The notes below the pieces were generated by a model, which worked only from the letters and a program-made list of their open reading frames with translations, did not search any database and was not told the origin of the DNA. A stretch of DNA of 64,000 nucleotides, from positions 5,900,515 through 5,964,514 of the forward strand of contig OZ234499.1 of assembly GCA_965153455.1 (NCBI GenBank). The letters run 5' to 3'. A program made the position numbers and the translations under genes. How positions within the stretch are numbered: the stretch's first letter is position 1; each line of letters begins with the position of its first letter. The stretch is from Sphagnum compactum. Taxonomy: Eukaryota > Bryophyta > Sphagnopsida > Sphagnales. Shown piece after piece: positions 23,420 through 37,500 of the stretch.

Positions 23420-24740
23420 AGTGCTCACAGCAGGAAGTAGAGATGTACAAGTTCAAATATTGTTAGCTGTTAGTTGCATGGGATCAAAATGATGATGTTA
23501 AAAAGAACAGCCTTAAAAGCATACATTTTGTGGTAGTCCACAATCCTTAGCTTGTTTAGGTGGTATTGCATTGCCAGTTTTTCAAGCCCTTGTGGAATTG
23601 GCACAAATTTACAAATGGTTGTCAGATGGAGGTTGGGTTTTCTCCAGGAATCTTTTCATGAATGAAATCTGTGACATTACAAGGTTGAAAGCTGAGTACA
23701 AGTAGAGTTTACTGGTGAAGGAAATCAGCAAATGCATGTTTCAAATATCATACTTCGCAATTCAAAACAATGAATGGTACTCCGTAATAAGAAATCAAAC
23801 CATGGAGTGTGACTTCATTCAAATTGTTGCTTTGTTACTTCACACAAACCCATTTACAAAAGGTGTTGAAAAGTAAGGCATTGGTTCAAGCTTGCTGTGG
23901 TACCAAGTCTTTGCTGCACCAGCCATGTGTTGTTCCAGGTGGTTGCTGAGTAGCTCCAATTGCACAGCACGCCAAGTGTTTGTTCTGCTTGCCAAATTGT
24001 TAATCCCATGTCCCCAAGACTGATGAAAGGAAAACCATGGAATACATATCCATTCCTGCAACAAAATTTTGTGATTTTTGCTCCATCAGTACCTCGACCG
24101 TTGCATCTGTGTGAGGACTCTTTTTTCTGTTGTCTATGTAGCCTGTTAGTGTGTGTACATAACTCATGCATGTTTTGTGGATTTATGTCTGCACCTTCAC
24201 CATACTCTTTGTTCTGAACAAAGATTGGTATCTGTTTAGGATACACAAATATTACAAGTATACCTCTGGTGACTTCCATCCACTGCTTGCACCTCCTTCA
24301 AACTCCTGTGTCATCCTGCGCTTAAGTCTGCCAAAAGAGCCACTTGGTTTTCTGAAACTCAGCTTTAGGGCATTATGACACAAAATGCAAACCTTCAATT
24401 GCATGGAAAAATTTCAGCAGCTGATAGTTGAAAGCTCCTCTAAATTTTACCTATCATGCTACATAATTGTGTGTGGGGAAAATGGAGAAAAAATGCAATA
24501 AAGAGAGTGATGTGCATATGCTCACTGAACATGTTTGAGATAGGCAGATTTGACAGAGCACTGTTGTATGTATCCTGCAACCTATGGTTCAAGTGTTATT
24601 TCAACACATGGATAAATTCTTGTACATGTAAAGCACTGCCAGAAATTTCACAGTCTATTTGGAGCACACCTTAAAAATGTAAGATTCACTTTCTACACCC
24701 GAGGAATATTACAATTGTAAGGAGGAACATTTTGAACCGA
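23420..24740. other. Intergenic; no gene recognised
   Basis: A 141-codon minus-strand frame (23854-24279) exists but has no domain, no splice support and an irregular composition. I do not accept it as a gene. The rest holds short frames only. Confidence 0.4.
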
Positions 24741-24766
24741 TTAAGGGAGGCAGCTGCTTTACGCTT

Positions 24767-24870
24767 GGTAAGGCCCTTGGATAAGGGTGTAACCGGAATG
24801 CAGGCAGCACCTCAGCTGCTGCTGCAGGTGGTACCCTTATTCTGTAACACCCTTGACCTCGGGCCTTACC
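24767..24870. other. miRNA-precursor-like foldback
   Basis: The 24-nt arm GGTAAGGCCCTTGGATAAGG (then TGTG-phase end, 24767-24790) pairs with 24847-24870 (ACACCCTTGACCTCGGGCCT, then TACC). By hand I count 20 Watson-Crick pairs, one G-T wobble and three mismatches, with no bulge. The 56-nt intervening sequence contains a further small stem (CACC/GGTG). Pairing does not extend outside the arms. This geometry fits a plant miRNA duplex, but a very short MITE is equally possible. I recognise no known miRNA sequence in either arm, and the transcribed strand is unknown. Confidence 0.4.
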
Positions 24871-25421
24871 TATCACTTTACATGTCCAAAAATATTCTGA
24901 CTAGTGAGAAATGGGTGAGGGATGAAGGGGTGACCTGGCCTCCAGTGCCTGGTTTTGGCTGTCTAGGGAATGTGTGCTGATCTTCCAATCACAGCCTTCT
25001 GTTGCTCCTTTTCTCTCCATCAGTCCTGCAAGCACCCGATGTCCATTTCATGTTTCTTTTCACCTCTAGAGGTTTAAATGGACCACCCTGTTACCACCAG
25101 ACAAAGGGATGAAGTCCTTGCTGCATATTTCAACTTCTCCCTGAGTTTCCCAATTGGAAAAAAAAAAGAGGATGAGCCAACCAACCATCCCTTCTCCACA
25201 GAAAGTAATGTGTTCTAGTAGTAGTATCCAGCAGACAGTCTAGTTGTAAGAGCACCAATTGATCACCCATAAATCCTTCTGGCTCTTAGACCAGAGATCA
25301 CCATGATTTTATCAAAAACTGCCATGAAAGGCAGCAAAAAACAACCTTCAATTGTGTCTATTCACAAGCATCTGTTTTGGGTTTAGCACTTCAGAAATAT
25401 CAGGAGCCAAAATACCTCAAT

Positions 25422-28400
25422 TCACTGCTCTTGTTCAACAAGGGTTAGTGACGCACTATCTTGGATGTCAGTGGTGATATGTGACACTTGTTGCAAATGC
25501 TGAAGGACTTGCTGGTGAGACAAAGAAAGCATTGCTGCTTTCTCCAGAGCCTCTGTGCATTGCTGCTGTAGCATCTCTCGGCCCATCTCTGATGCCACCA
25601 GTTGCTTACGCAGCATAATCACCTACTCATGTAAAGGCAGAAATGTCCATCATGTCTGAATTTTAGGGGTTTAGGGACTGCATTCAAGAGTCAAGATCAA
25701 GGCTTCAGGTCCATGGAGATAAAAACATGGTTTAGTGATTTAGTGCATATGGTTCAGGGTGACTTACATCTGATCCACTTGCATCAGCAGATCCATCCCT
25801 GCTTTCTTGGGCATGTATTGTCAAAGAGTTCAAATGCTTCAATTTCTGGCTTTTTGCATTTGTTAGTGCAGCTGCTGGGAACATAATGTCACCAAATCGA
25901 TCTGGATCCAGAGGGGCCACCAAAAGCTCATTGTAAACAGCAATATCATTGTGTAGTTTCACAGATTGTGGTGGAGAAGTGGGAGGAAGTGTCTTGGGTT
26001 TTGTCTTTGTTGACAAATTGGTGATTTGCTTGGGGCTCAATGGGCAGCTAGCTGTGGAACCAGATCCACTAACACCTGCAAAGGATGGGATCAACACCAG
26101 AAAGTAATAGCAAAGACATGATATGTTTAAGAGCCATGATGATTCTAGACCCCCAAAAATTCCTAAACCTCTGTCTCTCTCCCAGGGAAGTCCTATTTTA
26201 TAACACTTACCATTTGCTGCAGAATTGATCTCTTTGATTTGGTTATGGAGCTCTCCAATCATGAGATCCTTCTCATTCAAGATTTCCTCCAAAACAAGGA
26301 CTCGGTCTTTTGCAGCCTGTAATTCTCTGATCTGCATCCAGTGTGGAACACAGGTGAAATAGGGTTGCATATGCACATGATGTCATTTCACCTGTCTTGT
26401 GATGTGGATTGAAGAAAATCCACAAAGTCTTTATTTGCTTAAAACTCTACTCACAACTCTGGAAACTCAATCTAGCTATACTATTCCAATAATGCTTATC
26501 CATTCACTGCATGAGTCATGCTTTCCTTTTAACAATGTGGTAGGTCAAATATAAAGTGCAACCCACTCACCAGAGAAAACTCCTTTGAAGATGGTTGGGA
26601 TGTATGTTGTGGTTGTTCCAGACACAGTCGCTGAAGATGAGACAGAAAACGAATTAGATGATACACATCCTTAGCATCAGGCTAAACCATATTTTCATTG
26701 CAATAGCTACCACCTGGTCCTATGTTATTTTCTTGTATCCCATTTTTTACCCTCGAAGCGCAAAAGTGAAACTGCACCTCAACCTAAGAATTCTGTCTGT
26801 GTACCAAACAGTTGGTTCTAGCTTGTTAATCAACATAGGATCTGGATATTTTGCCAGTCTTCAGAGAGTGTTATTTTCTTTGAATGAACTCTGGTTATCT
26901 AAGAAGTGCTATCAATCTTAGGAATCTTCCGCATATAACTCTAGGAAAATAAAGAGTTTTCTCACAACCAATGCAAGTAGATTCTTACAACCACAAAAGT
27001 AACTTACCATTTACCCTTTCTTTCACTTGATGGAACTTCTATCATGAATTATACACACACTGTATTCTGTAGTCTATGCTATTACAAAGAAGAGCAGAAA
27101 ATATACCTTGACTGATTGTAGAGTGCATGGCTTTCGGGTACTTGTGGCATTTTCTGAGCTCAATTTGAACTTTGATTGATCACGTTTGCTCTCCTCCAGT
27201 TTGTCATTGAGATCTTTCACTTTCCTAACATAGTGTATGCGCATATTGACCACCTGCAAAAAGTGTGGCTGTACACATACTTAATGGTCCTGAATTTTTT
27301 TGAATTTTTGAAGAAGATAAAATCTGTACCCTTATTGTGCAGGAAATGAGGCCATTGAGCAAAGAATGATGAAGTACCTGCTTCTCAAGGTCTTTTATGC
27401 GGTTCACTGCAGACTGTTCACTTTCAGAAGGGACATTTCCAGACTGTGCCTGAAGTCTTAATTGCTTACAACTCTGGGTGCATGCTGCATAGTCACTCTT
27501 CAGTTTGTCAAGTTCTTGTTTCACAACAGTGCATTTCTTATTGTATTCCTCATCCTTTTGTGCGATTTGTCTTTGTAAGGCCACCGGCTCTGACTGCAAC
27601 CGTTGAACTCTTATGCTCTCCTCTGAACCCAATTTGGGCACCTGTGGAGTTATGGCTTGTGGAAGTTTAACATTGCCATTTCAGCTGACAAGACAATTAG
27701 AGCTCTGAAGCATTTCATGGAAAAATCAAAAAAAGTCTGAAGGCACAGATGTTGGACCTGAGCTAGGGCACATAGTCCTCCCAAATCCTTTTTTGCAACC
27801 TTGGGAGCCGGTTCTGGCCTCTTTCCCTTGCAAATACAAATGCTTACTGTTAGCTGCTAGTCCAAGCTTTTTCTGGGTTGATGTTTCTACCAAAATAGTA
27901 GAACTCAGAAGACATTATCATTTTGTCTCTCACAATCTCCACAGGGAAAGACTTGCAGGAGGAGTTGTTATCTTCAGAAGTGAGGTAAAAACATCTGAAT
28001 AAATTCACCAGATGAGAGGGTAGCATGTACTTGTTTCTGTGGGGACTCTGTCTGACAGGTGCTGTCACTGTTGAAAAGTCCCTGTTGCCTTTGGAAGGGA
28101 GTGCACCAATCATCCACATGCTTTTCACTCGTGGCAGCAACCAAGCAATTTGAGAGCTTGCTTGAAAGCTCCAATATGTGAGCTGCCTTTGCACATACAC
28201 ATAAGCACAACATTTTTCTCAACTGTTGAACCTGGAAACCAAGACTGAACCCTGAACCTGAAATCCTGAATGCTTAAAGCAGTACTATAAAACACTGGAA
28301 CAAGTCTCTGGATGCTGAACCTCGGACAGAATGAGACCTTTGATAGCATATACTACTACCCTACTGCTTCTTTTTTGCAAAATTGGGGAGACATAATGTT

Positions 28401-29915
28401 CCACCAAAGTATAGGGAGATTATTAGGAAGAGATCTTGTCAATTATTGGATACCTGCTCTGCAATGGTGGACTGGCCTGAAGCAAGAAGCTCCTGGGTTT
28501 CTACGAGTTTTCGTATTTTGCCCTCCCTTGATGCTGCTGTGCGTGCATGGCCTCGTTGTTCCTCCTCCAGTTCTTCTCTCAGTGCTGTCAATTCCAACTC
28601 CAGATTACCTACTCTCTTCATGACCTCTGCCTCAAGAACGGATTTAGCTGCCTCCACTTGAGAAACCTGCATTTCCAACTCCTGCTTTTCTGCTTTGACT
28701 TCCAGAACTCTCTTCTCAAGCTCTGCCTCTATAGCCCTCTTCTCTGACTCCCCTTCAGAGACTTTCTTCTTCGACTCTGCCCACACCTACCTCATGCAAG
28801 ACATTGAATTTTTCTTTTCAGTACTTCCAGCAGCTTTTTACCAGACTCACTGAAGCAAATGTAGAGAAAGACAAAAATGAGTTGATACTCAATCATGGAA
28901 CAAGAAGTGAGGGAGAAGCCTACATGAGCAAGTTGTTCCTTGAGTTTTGCTTCTTGGGCGAGTGCATCATGCAATGCATCTTCTGCTGAAATTGGGCAAA
29001 GAAAAAAATTTGAGCTTTGGTGGTCACTTGCAAAGTTCTGTAACTTGGCTAGTTGAGCAGCAAGCATGGCATTTTCTTCTGTCATGATGCGTGACTGCTC
29101 TCTGGCCTCTGCCTGAGCCTCCTTCAATTTCTGCAATGCTTTCTCATTCTCATGCTGCAAAAAAACCAACATGAAGAAGTTATGACTATTTTGTGGTCAG
29201 AATAAATTCTGTGTTCTTTAAGCATTTAAGCTTTGAGTTTACTACTTGCAAGTTCCAGATTCTACCTGGTAACCCCGAATGAGAATTTCTTGCTCCTCAA
29301 TCTCACGCCTCAGTTTCTTGACCTCCTGCTCAGTGACTTGTCTTTTCATCATGCTCCATTTCAGTTTTGCAGCTTCATGATCTATTTCCTGCAATTCATA
29401 AAGCTCCACGCTCCAATTAGTAGCTTGAACATAACATAGACTGAGATTCTAATTACATTGCCAGTGAGATCTCTCAGAAAATGCCAATGTGAGACTATTT
29501 AGCAACTGATGCTAAAATCCAGGACTGATCTCCTAGCTACCATCTTAGTGCTGAAATTGGCATTAGAAGTGGTTTTTTCCTTTGGTGCAATTCAGGTCAC
29601 AAAATCATCATCCCAGCATGCTTAGGATTGAGACTGTGCTTCGGGTTGCCAAAAAACATTTGAGCAGTTTTCTAGGCACGCCAGTGGTAGATTTCGCATT
29701 TTGTTGTTATTCTACTTCAATTTCTCCCTCCCTTTTTCTTGTATGAAAAGTACCGGTTTGGTTTGAATGGTAGGTGGGAGACATCGCTGGGGAGGGATGG
29801 AAGCAGGTGCACGCCCAAAGCGCAATGAGGTTCCTCGACCTGCCAGGAGTGATGCCAGATGTGCAGTCTCTAATGACTGCACAAATATAGTCAAAGAATA
29901 CAACAACCCCTTTGA

Positions 29916-29961
<46 letters not shown>

Positions 29962-32900
29962 TTTTTGTTGGGATTTTTGCACTCTAAATTAATTGTTGAT
30001 CACAAGAAATCTACTGCCAGTATCAACCATCTACAACTCTTGTAAATTGCCTCCTCCTCCTCCTCCAGAGAGAGATGAGTTGAAGTCAGAAGAAAACAGA
30101 GAGATCTACAGTTGAAGCATGGCCTAGTGATGGGAAGTAAAACCTGGAGACGAATAGACATGGCATACTTCTCCTTCTGTAGTTCTCGATACTTGGTATC
30201 CCAGTGTTCCTGCTTTTGTTGTGCGATTTTGTCAGCTTCAGTCCTCTGTTGAGCTAAGCGCTGTGTTACGAGATGACGTTTCCGTCTCTCCTCTGCCACT
30301 TGGTCTTTCAGGTCCTCCGTCTGCCAAATGGATTTCTCTCAATACCACTAGTGCCTTTTAAAGAATTCTTCACTGTGGGCCAAATGGAGATCAGACAACT
30401 TCAATTCTATCGAGATTGTGAGTGTCCAAAGCTTGGAAACTTTTCTGGCAGGCCCATCACAAGAAAAAGGTTTTGTTTGAACTTTGGATGCACCCACAAC
30501 TAATTAATGGAAATCACACTAGAATATAGCCACTGCAAGTATTGTTGCAAGCAATTTTCAGAAACCTGCTCCTTGGAGATTGGGATGTGCAGAGAGACTG
30601 ATCATTGGATTGGGATGACAAACAAAGGTATCAGAAAATTCCAGTTTTTTGGCTTATCCAACTTCAACAAACTTCCACAGTTGCTGTATTTATTCAGTGG
30701 TACATGGTGACACCTCTTTCTGTAAATCAGGATGTGTCACTGTTGGTTGTTGCATCCTTTGTACCGAGAACTGCACTGGAGTTTGGGCAGCTTCACTTAT
30801 TAGTGTTCCTCCTGTAATCTGTTGAGAGAATATAAGACACCCAAAAAAAACCAACCAGAGAAATTCTCCTTACAACACAACATACGTATCAGAGCCACCT
30901 GAAAAACTTCAGAGAACATTCATGGGAGACTTTGAGGAGAGACCACATGGCAGACAAATGATGAAATATATGGAATGGCACACACAGTATATGGAACAAA
31001 GCAACAATCGACCTTTCACCACACTGATAGTCTTTGTGTGAAGGAAGTACATTTTGATTATGGTGCTGCAAGTAATGGTGGTTAAGCTCTTTTGCCACTT
31101 CATCACACCCACTCCTATGTAACACTTTTGTGCTTGCACTTGACACATAGCACTGGGCTTGCCTTTCTGGATCAGATACTACATCTTTCAGTAGTTTTCT
31201 CCCAGTTTTAAGTCATAGGTGATAGATAACCAAACCAGTTCAGAGTCTTTGACACTAAAAAGTTTCTTTCATCTGATGATTTTTGTTCCTAGTTGCAAGT
31301 TGATTTTGGCAAAACAATTCCATGCTAGATACCAATTGATAGGAAGATGGATCAAGAGACTTACGGTTATTGGTACTGTTCTCAGATCTTTTGTGGGGAG
31401 TTTGGATTCTCGGTCGGGTGTCAACCTTCTTGCCATCCTGAAGATACTCTGGATTCACATTTGAAGGAACTGATGCACATGCTTTTGATGGGGATGTCTG
31501 AAGTGACTTTGCATGAAAGTTTGTAATGTTAGTTTTCTGGTTGGAACATAATTGAGGTTCATCACACATTTCCCTTTGCTTCTTCTCCAACTTCACCACA
31601 GGCTGGTACAGCTGTGGCTTTTCCTTCCTCACAGTTATTAGGATTAGCCCTTTCTCTCTTTGTTGCATGATCATCTCTTTCAAGTCAGATTCTGATTCCT
31701 CACATTGACCATGCCTCTCAACTTTTCCATTGTCAGTGTGAAGCTCTACTTCATCATCAGCCAAATCATGGCCTCTCCTTACTTGTCCTGAAGATTCCTC
31801 AACGTCCAGCACCTCACCCATAAATGTCACATTTGAAGTTTTGTGTTCTTCCTCCAAAACCATGTCATCCTTTTTCTTTCGATTTCTCCAAGCTGGTGTG
31901 ACTGTTTTCCTGTCGTCTGTTTGCTCATCAACAGTTGTATAAGTACTTTTCACATTCACTTTGTCCCTCTCTCTCCTCCCTGTCTCTTCACACATACCAA
32001 ATCCAACATATCGATTGTGTCCAAAACAGTGCTCTTTCTCAAGAAATTTTACATGTGCCTTAGATTCTTGGAAATGCACATAGATATTGCTGTGTACATT
32101 CCCTTTGGAAACCGGCAGATCTGCAGATAAGCACAAGGTAAGAGCTTGAAACAACCACATGTGATGAATTTTCTAGAGATTCTGGAAACCTCAATCCCAA
32201 ACATCAACCTAAAAAGTTTGGAACCTTTACTGGGGTAGTGAGTTCACCTTCATGTGGAACAGAAGACAATTTATGAAGCTTTGGGGCTTGGGGTTGTAGC
32301 ATGACAGGCAAATCATTAGAATAGGTGGATGGATCTGCTTTCAATATCTCCTCAGGAACTTCAAGAAGTGAGCTTGTTGTTGCAAGCTCATCATCTCCAG
32401 ATCCTTCAACATCCTCACATCTGTTGTGCTCATCCTCGAGGTCAACAGACTCTATCTCTTTTGAATCCCTTCATGACATGAAGAATGTCAGTTATTTAAA
32501 ACCAGGTCTCTCACTAAATTATAGGATTTTTCATCATAACCTCAACATGTGAAACTTCCATGATGGAAAAATTCAGGAGCACAGATGACCAGACCCACAG
32601 CCTCATAATTTAAGGGCCTATTGGTGTGACCCAAGTACTTAGTAATGCACAATCTCGGCATGTTGCGATGCATGTTTCAAATAAAATTTGTCTTCGGCCA
32701 CCAATATGGCAAGAACAAGAAAATTCATTATCAGGACTTTGTGACTCCATAGCACACATTATCCTAGAACCCAAGAACCCCTGGCCTGACACTCAAGACA
32801 TCTGAGTTATATTGCACATTCACTAACAACCATACGTCTAACAAAAACTGCAAATTTCTTCTCAAAAGCTAAATTTGCACTATTGCTTTGCTTCCATGTA

Positions 32901-34408
32901 GTTTGACCTTGCAGAGAATGTTTATTAAAAGATGTCTGGCAAAATCACATATCAAATAACCGAGATCTGCATACTGCAAGTGGCTGCAGATAATGGAATT
33001 CACATAAATTCTGATTTGGATATGATATCAGTTTTGGTACAAGCAGTGACACACTTCTCCTGGAGGAGCTTCTTCTAGATTGGCCTTGAATAATGCACTC
33101 TGGAGTTTAAATATGAAGCTCCACTTTAAACCTCATGCCAGTCATGAATTCTCAATAATGTTCTTCGAGTTTCATTGACACCATAACCTTGGATTAATCT
33201 AGAGCTTTTTCCCTGGCCATGGTGTTCTAGTCACCATTCCAATTATCATCTAGATCATGGTTTGACCTTCATGTTCGTAAGTGGATCAAATGTCTGATCG
33301 TCTTCTAGCCCCTAAAATTCTTGGCATTTTCTCAGATCATGCATGGTTGTCAACAGTTTGGAAGTTGTAGCACAAGCAAGCTTGACAGGCATAATAGCAT
33401 CTGTCTTGGAAAACTATGCTTTTCTTTAGTGTTCAGGACATGCCCACTAACATTGTGATCAATCTCAAAAGTCCAAATGGGCAAAGTGAGTTGCACATTT
33501 TGAACTTTGGAACCTTCTTGCAACATGCAAACAACATCCATAATACTGAGGAGTTTTTCTGTGTTTTCTCATGTCTGGCAGATATTGGATCCAGGAAGAA
33601 ACTGCTGCAATTCCTTTCTCAGAGCTAAAATCGGTCAAAGGGGAATTTACTTAACAGTCTAAAGAGTGTGAATTAGGAACCTGGATAAATTCTGATTGTC
33701 ATAAGTCTCATCAGAATAAGAAGAGTTTAAGTCTGACCACTCTTGAGCTTGCTCTTCCCTCACCATCACCCCCTTTTTCCTGAATCAGACCATAAACACT
33801 CACTACTGAATTTGGGCAAGAGTACACTCACTCTTCTGCAGCTGTATAATCAATACAGTTCTTTGATACTGGGTGTTGTACAAAGGATCACGTGAAGCTC
33901 AGATCTGACCATATATATATGTATATATACACATGTTGTTTAGTGTTCAGAACAGACTCCTTGCAATTACTTGCAACTTAAATTGCATCATTGAAGATGA
34001 GAGAGCTGCAGCAGCAGCAGCAGCTTGATCTCACTTTCTTAGCCCACCATCAAATTTGAATTTGTGAACTCACATTCAATCTCCGCAACACAAGAGATAA
34101 TTTCTATCACGATCCTGGCTGGAGCTAGCAATTATTATATAACTAAGCCAGGATTCAAAGCTTTCCAATCAAACACACTTGAACAAAAAAACAAAAAAGA
34201 AATAAGTTTACCTGCAGCTTGAATCCTGTAATCTCATGATCAAAATGTGTGATAAAACAACCACCTCCCCTCTTTTCCCCTCCCCCCACCTCCCCAGTAG
34301 AGCTTCAAAGTTGTTGAAGAGATTTATCATAATTGGGTAGTCATGAAAAAGTGAGAAGAGTTGTGAGGGGTTGCAATTGTTGGTGGCCATTTTTCTGCCC
34401 ATTTGCAT
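25422..34408 (-). CDS. CEP162: CEP162-like centrosomal/basal-body coiled-coil protein
   Basis: Fifteen exons, all with GT/AG borders and matching phases, total 3438 nt (1145 residues): 34212-34408, 32248-32468, 31365-32120, 30714-30811, 30144-30320, 29266-29388, 28924-29154, 28454-28786, 28031-28231, 27378-27641, 27107-27253, 26571-26630, 26211-26331, 25768-26075, 25422-25622. The N-terminal 390 residues are acidic and disordered; the rest is largely coiled coil. Exons 6-7 read REIEEQEILIRGYQHENEKA, closely like the QEQETLLQGYQxENE segment I recall from animal CEP162, and RIKDLEKQ in exon 10 matches its later IQDLERQ segment in the same order. In animals CEP162 binds axonemal microtubules at the distal centriole and promotes transition-zone assembly. 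Human CEP162 is about 1400 residues. ATG at 34408 or 34390 (MATNN) could be the start. The name rests on remembered motifs. Confidence 0.7.
29919..29958. repeat. (CT)n microsatellite in a CEP162-like intron
   Basis: Twenty uninterrupted CT units lie within the intron between exons 5 and 6. The plus-strand frame across it encodes Ser-Leu repeats and is not a gene. Confidence 0.9.
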
Positions 34409-34560
34409 CTCGGCCTCTGGATCCTCAGTTTTTTGTGTGTCACTTTATTGGTTCTCCCTGTAAGGGAGAGAGTCTAGGGAAGGATGTAGTTTTCATTTGT
34501 TCCCCCCACATTTTGAAGAATGCTCACCAGGGTCTTATTGTGAACTCTTAGATGTATTTT
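34409..34560 (-). promoter_or_regulatory. Probable 5' UTR/promoter of the CEP162-like gene
   Basis: Moderately balanced sequence upstream of exon 1 on the minus strand, with pyrimidine-rich ACTCTCTCCCTTACAGGGAG, ends at a sharp AT-rich boundary near 34600. No TATA box was confidently seen. Confidence 0.25.
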
Positions 34561-34599
34561 TGAGAACTTCCTATCAAAACCAGTGTTGGTCGGTTATTT

Positions 34600-37500
34600 C
34601 ATTTTTTTCTAATAACCGTCAGGTAGGGATTTTTTTTAATTAATTTTTTTAAAAAATTAATTAATTAATTATTTATAAAGCAGACCACACAGGTTATCAG
34701 TATTCAACATCAAAAGAAAATTGGTTGCCAAGTAAATTGTCCAAAAAATTGGGTAATAACTAATAACCATTGTTAACCAAATGATGACAAGTGATAACCA
34801 CTTGTTGTCCTATCAATTATTAGTGGGTTGTAAGGTTTTATTAAAAATAACAATGAAAAGATTTTATTTTTTTCTGTTTTAAAAAAAATTGCGATAGTGT
34901 TTAAAGATTGACAACCTAGCTGGATGATAATAAGATCATCTAGGCAAGTTATTAGATTTTGGAAAAATCAATACTAAATTGGCATCAATTTCTACCAAAA
35001 AGTCACTAATCAACTCATAGGTTATTAATAACCAGTTTGATAACAAGATTGCTAATTGGGTCAAAACTCAATAATGGGGCCAATGTGGTTTAAACTTCAA
35101 ACCAATGTTAGTTAGAAGGTTACCTTGGTTTGTAGTGATATGCTTGAGGTGAGGTTTAGGTTGTTGCAACTTGAACTTGAATCAGCACCTTTTGATCTTC
35201 ACCTTGTTCTTGTTGAGTGAGGCCTTTTAGTGGCCGGATTTAGTGCAACAAATGTTCAAATTTGGATTGACAGACATTGATTTAATCGTAGGATGGTATA
35301 TTTATCATCATTAGAAGCAACCTAAAAAAATTCAAGATTTTTACTGTGGTATTGATGTAGGTGTTGATTCACCCAAGGTCAAGTTCTTTGGGTGTGCAAG
35401 TTGAAAATTTTAAAAATTGACAAGTATGTTGAGCTTTAAAACTAAATGATTAGTTTTAATTAATTGTAGAACTATGTACATGTATAATTCTCAATTTTAA
35501 TTTGTTGTAAAATTTCATACTTACATGATAGAATTATCCTTGAAGTGGTTTTCAATCCGAACCTTAATTTCACCTTCAATCATCAATTGTTGGGTATCTT
35601 TGAAATGACTAATTTTTAATGAAAAATCGTATGAAATATTGAAATTGAATATTGAATAAGATCTATTGCACATAATTTGAAAACTTTTATTAGTTAATGA
35701 TAAAAATGAAAGTTATTTGGAAAAATCTGAGGACACAAGATGAAACTCAATATACCACCAATTTTGGTGGTAAAAGGAGTTTGACCTGTTATTTTGTAGT
35801 TGTACAATTTTTCACATCTTCAATTTTGGTCAACTTGGCATATAACTTCAATGTCTAATTGTGAGGAATGCATAGGGTACATGGAATCGCACCCAATTTT
35901 CTAATGAGGCCCCAAGGTTCTTGAATTGAAAAGATGTGTCAAAATTGTAATCACAAGGTTTAGAAATTGAAAAGATCTTTACTCAAGCTTACACTAAAAG
36001 AACCTACCCAAAAAAAAAAATTTAAGTCTCAAAAACAGGATCGAAGATTCTTTTATATAAGAAATGGCCATTAGTAGTTCAAACATACTATGAGAGGTAA
36101 AGCCATTGCTTCATGAACACTTGTTGTTGTCCCACATGTGAAAAGGCTTATATTTCTAGTCATTGTAGTTGATGCAAAAATGGGATTCCTTGTTCACATG
36201 AAATAGAAGAAAAATTGGTTCTTACATCATAAATGCAAGTTACTTCCAAACTATTATCAAAGATGTTTTATATTCACTAATTGTAATGAATTTAATTGTT
36301 TTAATTTTTATTGTTTATCAAGTTTAAGCTTAATAAACAACCTTTGAAACTTGTTTATTAGATTGAATTATTTTGCCTTTGAAAATCATCTTGTTTAAAT
36401 TCCCAAACATAGTATTTTATAAACAATGACTTGTATTACATCATTTTGATTTACATGTGAAATTGCACCAAAATTCAAAATCATAAGCCATATCCAAGTA
36501 GTTGCTTGCTTTTATTTCGTTGTGTCAAAAGTATTTGGCATGCATTGGCATCACCAACATTACTAAAGTGTGTCCTTTCTTAAACTATTCATCTACTCTA
36601 TTCAAAGTTGGCAAAGCTTGAAAGCATGTCTTGCATCTTCTATGGATTGAACCCTTTCTTGTTCCATGCACCTTGTTGCATCATATGAGCTACACTTGGT
36701 GGTTTCCATTTACACAATGTTTGTGACCATCGCATTCTCTCCCACCCTTTGCACTTGCATCTTCTCTTTCAATGAGTGTAGAACATGTCATGTTTCTCTC
36801 TTCCTTGCACTATAGATTTATATATATTTTGTCAAGTGCTCCATGCATCTTTGCATCATCATTATACTTGGAAGTCATTCACTTTGTGCTATTTTTTGAA
36901 GTATCAAATGAGGTCCAATGTTTCCAATATTCACCCTAATGTCCCATTTTTCAATTTTGTGATATACTTAGAATGGTGGTCATTGATAAGATGATTTAAT
37001 CAAATTCGACTACAAAAAAATATGGATGTAAAATAACTAATCATTTGTCTATATTATTAATTGCCTACTAGAATTTAATATTGAATCTAGTGATTTTTTC
37101 AAATTTTAAATAACTTGGGCTCCACAATAACAGTGACGATGAAATTGACATAAGGCTGAAATAATAACATAATTTTATTTTCCCTTTGAATCCTACAATA
37201 TCATAACAAAACATCATGATCATATAGGTTCTTCATAAAATGATTTCGACTTCCATTCAATTTATCTCAAACTTCAAATTACCAATTTGTTTATTTACAA
37301 TTTGTGATGTCAAAAATCATGTCATGATAATTTGGATCTACCCATCATGAATAATTTATAATTTTGTCAATGACAATTATTTCATTTATAGTGTTTATTG
37401 ATCATGATTTCATCTTGTGACAATTTTTGTGTTTATGTTTACTAATAATGCTTTGACAAATATTGAAATTATTTGATCAAATTTGTCATGGCAATTTTTG

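Noticed and set aside
23854-24279. 141-codon minus-strand frame
   Set aside because: No recognisable family, no intron borders, irregular composition; probably chance.
29767-30045. 92-codon plus-strand frame
   Set aside because: Half of it is Ser-Leu repeat from the (CT)n microsatellite in an intron on the other strand.
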